Assembly (NCBI RefSeq): GCF_003584565.2
Contig: NZ_CP031010.1
Span: forward strand, 4,030,001-4,094,000
From: Alteromonas sp. RKMC-009
GTDB taxonomy: Bacteria; Pseudomonadota; Gammaproteobacteria; Enterobacterales; Alteromonadaceae
DNA: 64,000 bases
Reading direction: 5' to 3'
Numbering within the stretch: position 1 is the first letter of the stretch; every line of letters begins with the position of its first letter. The notes beneath the pieces are model-generated. The model ran no database searches. It had not been told where the DNA came from and saw only the letters and a list, made by a program, of their open reading frames with translations. The position numbers and the translations under genes are program-made. Below, piece after piece: positions 11,386 through 18,828 of this stretch.

Positions 11386-14010
11386 ATGCAATCACACTAT
11401 GATGCCGAACTGAAAGACACAGTCCGGTACTTGGGAAAAGTCCTTGGCGAAACCATTAAAGCTGAATTAGGTCAGGAATGGTTAGACCGCATTGAGACCA
11501 TCAGAAAAGATGGTCGTTCTTCATTTCAGGGCGATGCAACCCGTAGCGAAAATCTGAAAGAAATTTTCAAAAATCTGACGGATTCTGATCTTTTGACGGT
11601 CGGACGAGCTTTCGCACAGTTCCTGACATTAGGTAATATTGCCGAGCAGGAATACAACAGTGCAATGAGTGTTGATGCATCTATGGATGCATTGTTTAAA
11701 CACCTTGATAAAGCTGATCTGTCAGTTGAAAACGTACAAAAAGCCGTGTCGAAGCTGAACATCGACCTGGTACTCACGGCTCACCCTACAGAAGTGACCC
11801 GCCGTACATTAATCCATAAGCAGAAAGAACTCGCCCAATGCCTGCAAAGCATTCACCAGGAATCTCTGGATGATCACGAGCGTACGCGTATTGAAACCCG
11901 TATCGCTGATTTGATTAGTCAGGCATGGCATACCGAAGAAATCCGTTCAGTTCGTCCGACGCCTGTTGATGAAGCACGCTGGGGTTTCTCCGTCATCGAA
12001 AACTCTTTGTGGGAAGCCGTACCGGATTTCCTCCGTGACCTGGATGAGCGCTTAAAAGCCGATTACAACGTTAGTCTGCCACTGGATGCAGCACCTGTGC
12101 ACTTCAGTTCCTGGATGGGTGGTGACCGTGACGGTAACCCGTTTGTTACCGCAAAAGTGACTGAGCAGGTTTTGCTGCTGGCCCGTAAACGCGCAGCAAA
12201 ACTGTTTGCCTCTGACCTCGACCGCTTACAGGTCGAACTGTCCATGTTCGATTGCAGCGCAGCCCTTCGTGAAGAAGTGGGCGAAGAAGCTAACGAACCA
12301 TACCGCGCTCTGTTGCGTCCGCTGGTTCGCCGCTGTGGTGCAACCCGCGACGGTATTGCAGACTATCTGTCCGGCAAAAAAGTCGACCAGTCTGACTGGG
12401 TACAACATAACGATGAACTGCTGAAGCCGCTGTTACTGTGTTACGACTCACTGGTTGAGTGTGGCATGAGTGTAACCGCCAACGGTTTACTGCTTGATAC
12501 CATCCGCCGGGTGAAATGTTTCGGTATTCATCTGCTGCAACTGGATGTGCGCCAGGATTCTGAGCGTCATGCTGATGTATTCAGTGAAATTACCCGCTAT
12601 CTGGGTCTGGGTGACTACGCGCAGTGGAGTGAAGCTGACAAACAGGCATTCCTGTTACGTGAACTGAGCTCGAAGCGTCCGCTGTTCCCTGCCGAGTGGG
12701 ATGCCTCTGCCGACGTGAAAGAAGTGCTGGATACCTGTAAGGTCATTTCCCAGCACGGCAAAGAAGGCTTCGGCATTTACATCATTTCCATGGCCAGTGA
12801 ACCGTCTGACGTTATGGCTGTTCAGTTGCTGCTTCAGGAAGCCGGTGTAGACTGGCCAATGCCGGTGGCGCCGCTGTTCGAAACGCTGGACGATCTGAAC
12901 AATTCTCCTGCCGTCATGCGCAAGCTGCTGTCCATCGACTGGTACCGTGGCTACATCAAAGGCAAACAGTTTGTCATGATTGGCTACTCTGACTCAGCAA
13001 AAGATGCCGGTGCACTGGCAGCGGGCTGGGCACAGTATGAATCACAGGAAGCGCTGGTAAAAGTGGCGGACGAATTTGAAACCACACTGACCCTGTTCCA
13101 CGGACGTGGCGGAACAATTGGTCGTGGTGGTCTGCCTGCACACGCAGCTATTCACTCACAGCCTCCGGGCTCATTAGACGGTGGCTTCCGCGTGACTGAA
13201 CAGGGTGAAACCATCCGTTATAAGTTCGGTATGCCTAAACTGGCGAAGCAAAGTCTGGGCATTTACGCATCGGCCATTATTGAAGCGATGCTGTTCCCGC
13301 CACCGGAGCCAAAACCTGAATGGCGTGAGCTGATCACCAAAATGGCAGCAAATGGTCGCGATAACTATCGCGGTACCGTTCGTCAGGACAAAGACTTTGT
13401 GCCGTATTTCCGTGTTGCCACACCTGAACAGGAACTGGGTAAGTTACCTTTAGGTAGTCGTCCTTCCAAGCGTAAGCCACAGGGCGGGATTGAAAGTTTG
13501 CGTGCGATCCCGTGGATTTTCGCCTGGGCGCAAACCCGTCTGGTTCTGCCGTCATGGCTGGGCGTAATGCGCGCCATTGATGCAGTTAAAGCAGAGAGCG
13601 ACCCGAAAGTGGTTGAGGAAATGTTCGCTGAATGGCCATTCTACCGTTCCCGTCTTTCTATGCTGGACATGGTATTCAACAAAGCCGATCCGCGTATCAG
13701 TGAAGCTTATGATGAGCGTCTGGTACCTGCGGAACTGAAACACTTCGGTAAAGCACTGCGTGATGAGCTGCAGGAGAGTATTGACTCGCTGCTGAGTCTC
13801 ACGGGCCAGGAAAGCATCATGGATAAAGATCCTATGGGTAAAGAATCCATGAACATCCGCGCCGGTTACTTACAGCCTCTGCACTATCTGCAAATTGAGT
13901 TACTGGAACGTATCCGTGCCGCTGGTGACGACGCGCAAAACCCTGTGCTGGAACGTGCAATGATGGTAACCATCGCCGGTATCGCAATCGGTATGCGTAA
14001 CACCGGTTAA
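11386..14010 (+). CDS. ppc: Phosphoenolpyruvate carboxylase
   Basis: This 874-residue enzyme carboxylates phosphoenolpyruvate to oxaloacetate, refilling the TCA cycle. Catalytic motifs are intact: TAHPTEVTRRT with His133, the HGRGGTIGRGGLPAHAAI loop, GYSDSAKDAG, and the C-terminal NTG. An AGGAGG ribosome site lies 5 nt before the ATG. Length is close to the E. coli enzyme (883). Its native terminator has been split by an insertion sequence 38 nt after the stop codon (see that entry). Confidence 0.97.
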   Translation: MQSHYDAELKDTVRYLGKVLGETIKAELGQEWLDRIETIRKDGRSSFQGDATRSENLKEIFKNLTDSDLLTVGRAFAQFLTLGNIAEQEYNSAMSVDASMDALFKHLDKADLSVENVQKAVSKLNIDLVLTAHPTEVTRRTLIHKQKELAQCLQSIHQESLDDHERTRIETRIADLISQAWHTEEIRSVRPTPVDEARWGFSVIENSLWEAVPDFLRDLDERLKADYNVSLPLDAAPVHFSSWMGGDRDGNPFVTAKVTEQVLLLARKRAAKLFASDLDRLQVELSMFDCSAALREEVGEEANEPYRALLRPLVRRCGATRDGIADYLSGKKVDQSDWVQHNDELLKPLLLCYDSLVECGMSVTANGLLLDTIRRVKCFGIHLLQLDVRQDSERHADVFSEITRYLGLGDYAQWSEADKQAFLLRELSSKRPLFPAEWDASADVKEVLDTCKVISQHGKEGFGIYIISMASEPSDVMAVQLLLQEAGVDWPMPVAPLFETLDDLNNSPAVMRKLLSIDWYRGYIKGKQFVMIGYSDSAKDAGALAAGWAQYESQEALVKVADEFETTLTLFHGRGGTIGRGGLPAHAAIHSQPPGSLDGGFRVTEQGETIRYKFGMPKLAKQSLGIYASAIIEAMLFPPPEPKPEWRELITKMAANGRDNYRGTVRQDKDFVPYFRVATPEQELGKLPLGSRPSKRKPQGGIESLRAIPWIFAWAQTRLVLPSWLGVMRAIDAVKAESDPKVVEEMFAEWPFYRSRLSMLDMVFNKADPRISEAYDERLVPAELKHFGKALRDELQESIDSLLSLTGQESIMDKDPMGKESMNIRAGYLQPLHYLQIELLERIRAAGDDAQNPVLERAMMVTIAGIAIGMRNTG

Positions 14011-14048
14011 TCCGCCGTCAGCGTTTCCAAATGCAAAAGCCGTCATTA

Positions 14049-14072
14049 TGAAGTGACCCCATAAAGTTGGAC
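14049..14072. repeat. IS terminal inverted repeat (left); partner at 15446-15469
   Basis: Both ends read TGAAGTGACCCC inward and both reach GTTGGAC at positions 18-24. Three of 24 positions differ, at 13, 14 and 16. Confidence 0.9.
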
Positions 14073-14078
14073 TCATTT

Positions 14079-14945
14079 CTAAGCGGCTGCCAAGGCCTGA
14101 TTTCGATATTGTATCGGACTCAGGCCTTTTAGTTTCAGCTTAATACGCTCGTTGTTGTAATAGTCGATATATTCTTTGATGCTTTCAATCAGTTCGTCGG
14201 CATCGTTGAACTTCTCGTTGTGATACATTTCCGTTTTTAATATGCCGAAGAAGTTCTCTGCGACGGCATTGTCTAAACAATTTCCTTTCCTGGACATGCT
14301 TTGAACTAGCCCGTTTGCTTTGATGTGATTTTGGTACTCTTTATGTTGGTATTGCCAGCCCTGATCCGAGTGAATAAGCGGCTTCTCATGTCGCTGTAGC
14401 TTACTCGTCGCGGTTTTGAGCATGTCTGTGACTAGTGGCAGTGCAACCGATGTGCGTACTTCATAGCTGACAACCTCTTGGTTAAACAGGTCAATTATCG
14501 GTGACAGATAGACTTTCTGGTCTTTGACTTTAAACTCAGTCACATCGGTCACCCATTTTTGATTTGGCTTCACTGCCGTAAATTCTCGATTAAGTTCATT
14601 GCCTGCGATTCTGCCGACTTCACCTTTATAGGACTTGTAACGTTTAGGTCTTACCTTGGATTTTAACCCCAGCTCATTCATCAGGCGTTGTACGCGCTTG
14701 TGATTAACTATCAAGCCTACTGTTCTCAGCGCAGAAGTAACTCTGCGATAGCCGTACCGCCCTCTATGTTTATGAAAGATAGTACGTATTTTTTCGCTTA
14801 AGCCAATATCGGGACACGACCGTTCTAGCGTATTACGATGATAGTAATAAACGCTTTTCGGGAGTCCTGTGATTTTTAATAGATTTTGTAAGCTGTAACT
14901 AGCCTTGAGCTCTTCGACAACTATCGTTTTGTCTTTGCTTTTTTC
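14079..14945 (-). CDS. IS3-family transposase OrfB (DDE catalytic part, made by frameshift)
   Basis: The frame is open from the A6G run at 14938-14944 to the stop, about 288 residues, and lies in the -1 frame relative to orfA. It contains the rve integrase core with all DDE residues: Asp in WVTDVTEF, Asp in LIHSDQGWQYQ and Glu in NCLDNAVAENFFGILK. The N-terminal part includes an IS3-type HTH_21 segment (GRYGYRRV). No well-placed start codon is visible, as expected if OrfB is made only as an OrfAB fusion. The frame is intact, so the transposase is probably active. Confidence 0.9.
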   Translation of the reverse strand, partial: EKSKDKTIVVEELKASYSLQNLLKITGLPKSVYYYHRNTLERSCPDIGLSEKIRTIFHKHRGRYGYRRVTSALRTVGLIVNHKRVQRLMNELGLKSKVRPKRYKSYKGEVGRIAGNELNREFTAVKPNQKWVTDVTEFKVKDQKVYLSPIIDLFNQEVVSYEVRTSVALPLVTDMLKTATSKLQRHEKPLIHSDQGWQYQHKEYQNHIKANGLVQSMSRKGNCLDNAVAENFFGILKTEMYHNEKFNDADELIESIKEYIDYYNNERIKLKLKGLSPIQYRNQALAAA

Positions 14946-15421
14946 TTTCTGGCTTGAGCCAAGGCTTCTAACTTTTTTAGAACAGCATTCTCCGCACGTA
15001 AATAGTCCAACTCTTCTCTGAGTTCCTTCTCCGTCATTTCAGTTGATGGTTTAGGTGCAGAAGGTTCTTTTTTCACGCGAGGTTTACCTTTTTTCTTTGG
15101 TTTTAGACCGGAGATACCATCGTGAGCATAAAGCTTTTGCCATTGGAAAAGAATCCCAGGGGACGATAAATCGAAGAAGGCGCTGGTGTAACTAAGTGAC
15201 CAGTTGTTAGCTGCCATTGTTTTCAACACATCTGTTTTAAATGCTTGAGAATATGGCCTGTGAGTAGACCTGAAGCTTTCAGCGCCATGAATTCGATAAA
15301 CAGCAGTCCAATATCGGACCTGCCTTTCTGTGACATTAAATCTGCCACCTATCGCCGAAGAACTTTCAGATAAAGCACACTCAGCTACTTTGAGCTTGAA
15401 GGCTCGAGGATGTTTGGACAT
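14921..15421 (-). CDS. IS3-family transposase OrfA (DNA-binding part)
   Basis: A 166-residue protein starting at MSKHPRAFKLKVAECAL; an upstream in-frame start at 15451 would lie almost in the terminal repeat and is less likely. Two helix-turn-helix units (about residues 5-60 and 60-110) and a C-terminal leucine-zipper-like coiled coil (MTEKELREELDYLRAENAVL) fit IS150-type OrfA. The end is lysine-rich, encoded by the A-rich slippery stretch. Confidence 0.9.
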   Translation of the reverse strand: MSKHPRAFKLKVAECALSESSSAIGGRFNVTERQVRYWTAVYRIHGAESFRSTHRPYSQAFKTDVLKTMAANNWSLSYTSAFFDLSSPGILFQWQKLYAHDGISGLKPKKKGKPRVKKEPSAPKPSTEMTEKELREELDYLRAENAVLKKLEALAQARKKKAKTKR

Positions 15422-15516
15422 AAAAAGACCCCCAGTAATTGGAATGTCCAACTATTGGGGGTCACTTCATTAAGACGGCTTTTTTGCTTCTGTTGCGGCT
15501 TGTCCGCCACACACAC

Positions 15517-16923
15517 TTATAACGATACGGTTATGTCACCAATCTCCCCTTTACCGGCTGTATGGAGGGGCTGCTTAATCAGGGCATTCAGGTCCAGCGG
15601 GATTTTCTGATAGTTACGGCCGCCATCTTCCCGTGCAACTTCTACATTCAGCACAAGTTTCTTATCCGTGACCGGCCTTCCCTGTTCGTCAAATCCGTCC
15701 CAGTGTACGTGCAGAGGCTTGTTCTTGCGGGTCGCACCGGCAAAACCGTCAATGAAATCTTCATGTGTACGTCCGATTTTACGCCACCACACTCTTAATT
15801 CTGTCAGCCAGCGCTGGCTGTCTCCGCGAATTAATAAGCTTTTAACCAGCTGTGCATCTTCCCCGGTAAGCCATACCGATGCATAGGGGCCATGATAATT
15901 ACTGACATTAAAACGGGGCAGCGTCACATCGATATCCAGCGCAGTCACACCGGCATCTTCCTTCCCTTGCCAGAAAGCAAAGTAGCCGTCTGACGTATTT
16001 ACCCTGCCTTTCTTATCAGTGGTTTTTACCAGCACATCCTGTTTGTCGCTGAGTAAATCCTGCATCTGTGTTGTCGTGGTGATCACCGCAAGCTGAGCGG
16101 CCAGAGCTGCATCAAACACATTCTTCGCCACCACATGTGACGTTAAGCCTGAGGAAGGCCAGCCATCACTGCTGTCCAGCACGCCGGCTTCCTTTGCACC
16201 GGCAACAACCTTTCTCGTGACAGTATTTATGACCGTGCCGGAAAAGGGTTCGTTATGATCAGCCACAGGTTCACCAAATAGCATACGCTCCTCCGGCGAC
16301 GTCCCGTAAAAGGACACTGTGTCGTTCACCTGAACGGAAAAGGCAGCGCCGGCACCGGCTCTCTCAGCGAGGTAACCGGAAATCCGGTTAACCATCAGTG
16401 CGTCACCGATAATGCCAACGTTCCAGAATGGTCCGTCAGGCATAGCCTGCGGCATGGTAAGTTGTGCCGGCGCAGTTAATGACACTGCCGTAACTCTGGA
16501 TGCTCTCGCCAGTTTCCGTGCATCCCGCCGTTCCATAGACACGTTCCCGGCAACATACTGCTCCCAGTAACGGTACAGCGCACCATTACGGCAACTGACT
16601 TTCCCTTCTGTCAGTTGAAACCAGGCTTCACATTTCGCGATGCCCTCATACAACCAGGATGGCAATTCATGCGTTCCCCCGCGGGAGAGTTCCGTCAGTA
16701 AGCTGCCTTGCGGGTTTGTAGCCTCTGCCGTGTCGTGCACCAGTGCTTTCAGCGCTTCCTGCTCAACCTTTGCATCGCCACTTTCCATGATAACCGTGAC
16801 ATCGTAGCCGGGTTGCTGAATGTGAAAAGATTGCTTTGCCGGCTCAGGTTGAGCTGAACCGGCGGCCTGAACAGCAACAGCTGTCCAGGTACTCAGAAGG
16901 CAGATAATGAAGCGACGTTTCAT
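15517..16923 (-). CDS. Periplasmic ApbE-like (degenerate) plus DUF2271 protein
   Basis: A 468-residue protein with a Sec signal peptide (about 1-20). The middle, about residues 45-330, follows the ApbE order: LLTELSRGGTHELPSWL, then LTEGKVSCRNGALYRYW, then a GDALMVNRISGYLAERAG helix and VQVNDTVSFYG strand. It lacks the MGT motif, and the Mg/FAD Thr near DAALAAQLAV is Gln, so transferase activity is doubtful. The C-terminal 130 residues are DUF2271-like (FAFWQGKED, then HVHWDGFDEQGRPV). They contain DGFAGATR, closely resembling the SGAT flavinylation sites of NqrB and NqrC; Thr398 would be the FMN-bearing residue (inference). It overlaps the EF-hand gene by ATGA and is the last gene of a Fur-boxed minus-strand unit. 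Confidence 0.75.
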   Translation of the reverse strand: MKRRFIICLLSTWTAVAVQAAGSAQPEPAKQSFHIQQPGYDVTVIMESGDAKVEQEALKALVHDTAEATNPQGSLLTELSRGGTHELPSWLYEGIAKCEAWFQLTEGKVSCRNGALYRYWEQYVAGNVSMERRDARKLARASRVTAVSLTAPAQLTMPQAMPDGPFWNVGIIGDALMVNRISGYLAERAGAGAAFSVQVNDTVSFYGTSPEERMLFGEPVADHNEPFSGTVINTVTRKVVAGAKEAGVLDSSDGWPSSGLTSHVVAKNVFDAALAAQLAVITTTTQMQDLLSDKQDVLVKTTDKKGRVNTSDGYFAFWQGKEDAGVTALDIDVTLPRFNVSNYHGPYASVWLTGEDAQLVKSLLIRGDSQRWLTELRVWWRKIGRTHEDFIDGFAGATRKNKPLHVHWDGFDEQGRPVTDKKLVLNVEVAREDGGRNYQKIPLDLNALIKQPLHTAGKGEIGDITVSL

Positions 16924-17834
16924 GGATTACTGACTCTCGCAGTTTGTGTTGCCTTGTCGTCATTATCGTTGCTTTCTCGTTCAAATACCGGGGCCGGATC
17001 GTCGATGGTGATGAAACCATCGCCGCTAGTATCGTAGCGGCTGAAAGAACGGAAGCCGGACTGCATGTATTCGTTAAATGTCATATGCCCGCTTTCGTCT
17101 TTGTCCAGTACACCAAAACGCACGTAAGTTTGTTTTACCTGTCCCTCATAGGTTTTTTCATACTGCGCGTCCAGACGGTCTTCAAACTCCAGCACATATT
17201 CCTGCTCAGTCAGTACCTTATCGCCATTCTCGTCAGTGCGGGCAAATTGCTCATCTCTGACAGCCTGAAATTCAGCCTTATCGACTTTGCCGTCACCGTT
17301 GGTGTCATATAAATCCATGAAGCCTTTGATATTATGTGTGGTCGGCATGCGCAACATGGGGCGCTGCTCCAGCTTTGGCTTGTCATCACTGTCTGCACTG
17401 CGGCCTTCGCGTACCGGGTCAGGATCAGAGGCCAGGATCAGTCCGTCTTTATTCTGATCCATGAAGTCAAAGCCCCGTCCGCCCACTGCATCCATTTCAG
17501 CTTTGGTGATTTGCTTATCGTCATCTTTGTCTATAGCGTTGAAGCGAATATGTGTCTGTTTCACCGACGCTTTTCTGTCAGCCGCCATGCGTGTTTTCAT
17601 ATGACCTTCCCACTCGTAAACATACTCATCTTCTTCGATGGTACCGTTGTGGTTGGTATCCGTTGCGGCAAAACGCTGTCTGCGGGCATCAACAAATTCT
17701 TCCAGAGACAGCTTTTCGTTACCATCCAGGTCGTAGGTTAAAATAATACCGCTGGCACTGTGAGGGGCAGCCAGTGAGCAGGTACTGGTAAGCAGGCCCA
17801 AAGCTGTAGCAATAATAGAAATACGGGTTTTCAT
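16920..17834 (-). CDS. Exported EF-hand protein with eight calcium-binding loops
   Basis: A 304-residue protein with a signal peptide (cleavage near LAAPHS, residue 23). Eight EF-hand loops begin at Asp35, 59, 102, 126, 177, 201, 244 and 268. The spacing is 24-43-24 in each half, so the protein is an internal duplication of a four-hand module offset by 142 residues; VKQTHIRFNAIDKD and VKQTYVRFGVLDKD are matching segments. It should bind calcium in the periplasm or outside the cell. AAGGAG lies 6 nt before the ATG and overlaps the end of the DUF4198 gene. Its role is unknown; the operon suggests a part in iron or haem handling. Confidence 0.85.
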   Translation of the reverse strand: MKTRISIIATALGLLTSTCSLAAPHSASGIILTYDLDGNEKLSLEEFVDARRQRFAATDTNHNGTIEEDEYVYEWEGHMKTRMAADRKASVKQTHIRFNAIDKDDDKQITKAEMDAVGGRGFDFMDQNKDGLILASDPDPVREGRSADSDDKPKLEQRPMLRMPTTHNIKGFMDLYDTNGDGKVDKAEFQAVRDEQFARTDENGDKVLTEQEYVLEFEDRLDAQYEKTYEGQVKQTYVRFGVLDKDESGHMTFNEYMQSGFRSFSRYDTSGDGFITIDDPAPVFERESNDNDDKATQTARVSNP

Positions 17835-17844
17835 GATGGGCTCC

Positions 17845-18633
17845 TTAAAAAGCTTCTAACGTCAACGTGGTTGTGTAGCTGTAAAGAGGTACCGCTTCGC
17901 CTTCCGGAGCAGCTTCTTTCACGCGGACCTGCAGCAAGTACAATCCCTGTTTATCCAGGGTGGCCGATGCAACACCTTTTGAGTTGGTCGTTAACTTTTG
18001 AAAATCTGCTTCTTCACTGAACTGATCATTGGCGAAATACACCGTTACCGTCTGCTCAGCCAGCGGTTTACCTTCGTACTGCAGGGTGAATTCAAAATGG
18101 TCTCCCGCAAACAAACCATTAGGATGAGTCGCCGGCACAATCTCCAGTCCTTTACCCGTACCGGCTAGTACTTTTTTAGTAGGACATTTCTTCGTCACGT
18201 AAGCAACCGCGCTGGTCACCGACTGGAAGTGCTCTGTCAACACAGCCCCTTCCGGTAAAGGTTCTTCATTTCCTCTCACCGAACCGCGCTCACCATTCAA
18301 ATCGTAAACGCGAAAAATCGCCCCCAACCGCTTACCGGTGGAAAACTTATAGGTCCCTTCCTGTTCCAGTGTCTGTTCAAGGACATTACGGGTTTTCAAA
18401 TTCACCACCGTCTCTACCGGTACGATACTGCCATCCGGTTGCTCAACCTCGAAAGGCGCATTACTGATGGCCACTTCGGGCACAAAAAACTGCTCTGCGA
18501 ATGACGCATCCAGCGTCATCGAGTCACGGCTAACCGGCTCAAAACTAAGCGGTTTCAGGTAAGGAGTGTGGGCGTTCGCTATGGGTGCAAGCATCATCAT
18601 TGTACTTGCCAGTGCTAAGGATTTTATTTTCAT
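17845..18633 (-). CDS. DUF4198 periplasmic protein
   Basis: A 262-residue protein with a signal peptide ending in ANAHTPYLKP; the mature N terminus His-Thr-Pro-Tyr is typical of DUF4198 (NikM-like, often metal-linked) proteins. The body is beta-rich with an Ig-like C-terminal part (GDHFEFTLQYEGKPLAEQTVTVYF, then SNSKGVASATLDKQGLYLLQV-like strands). One cysteine pair is absent; a single Cys lies in KKCPTKK. It is the first gene of the minus-strand arm, with a Fur box about 47 bp upstream of its start. A periplasmic metal-binding or chaperone role is inferred from family context. Confidence 0.75.
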   Translation of the reverse strand: MKIKSLALASTMMMLAPIANAHTPYLKPLSFEPVSRDSMTLDASFAEQFFVPEVAISNAPFEVEQPDGSIVPVETVVNLKTRNVLEQTLEQEGTYKFSTGKRLGAIFRVYDLNGERGSVRGNEEPLPEGAVLTEHFQSVTSAVAYVTKKCPTKKVLAGTGKGLEIVPATHPNGLFAGDHFEFTLQYEGKPLAEQTVTVYFANDQFSEEADFQKLTTNSKGVASATLDKQGLYLLQVRVKEAAPEGEAVPLYSYTTTLTLEAF

Positions 18634-18679
18634 TTTTTAGTACTTAGGTTGTAAAAAGTTTCCCGATCTTATTGCAAAT

Positions 18680-18698
18680 AGGAATTGTTATCAATATC
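18680..18698. promoter_or_regulatory. Fur box between divergent DUF4198 and TonB receptor genes
   Basis: Read on the minus strand, GATATTGATAACAATTCCT matches the 19-bp Fur consensus GATAATGATAATCATTATC at 13 positions. It lies in the 195-bp divergent promoter region, so both arms would be repressed by Fur with iron. Confidence 0.65.
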
Positions 18699-18828
18699 AT
18701 CCTCAATCAAATCTGAGCGGCGATAGTGTTAAACACCTTTTCTGCGCATCGCATAACTCTCCCCTTTTCGCCACTTAGATCTAAATACTAATTATTTGCA
18801 CTTTTATTAATATTGCACGGAGCCACTC

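Larger units (their letters stand above)
14049..15469 (-). mobile_element. IS3-family (IS150-like) insertion sequence, 1421 bp, apparently complete
   Basis: Terminal inverted repeats of 24 bp match at 21 positions (TGAAGTGACCCC at 14049; its complement ends at 15469). The flanks carry TTA at 14046-14048 and 15470-15472, fitting the 3-bp target duplication seen in IS3-family elements. It carries orfA and orfB in overlapping frames with an A6G run at the overlap. Size and two-ORF structure match the IS150 group. It is oriented against ppc. Nearly intact ends and target duplication suggest a fairly recent insertion. Confidence 0.93.
14035..15483. terminator. ppc terminator hairpin split by the IS insertion
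   Basis: The left arm AAAAGCCGTC (14035-14044) and right arm GACGGCTTTT (15474-15483) are perfectly complementary. If the IS and one copy of the TTA duplication are removed, they rejoin as a 10-bp stem with the loop ATTAA and a T6 tail, which is a standard Rho-independent terminator between convergent genes. The arms are now 1.43 kb apart. Confidence 0.85.
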
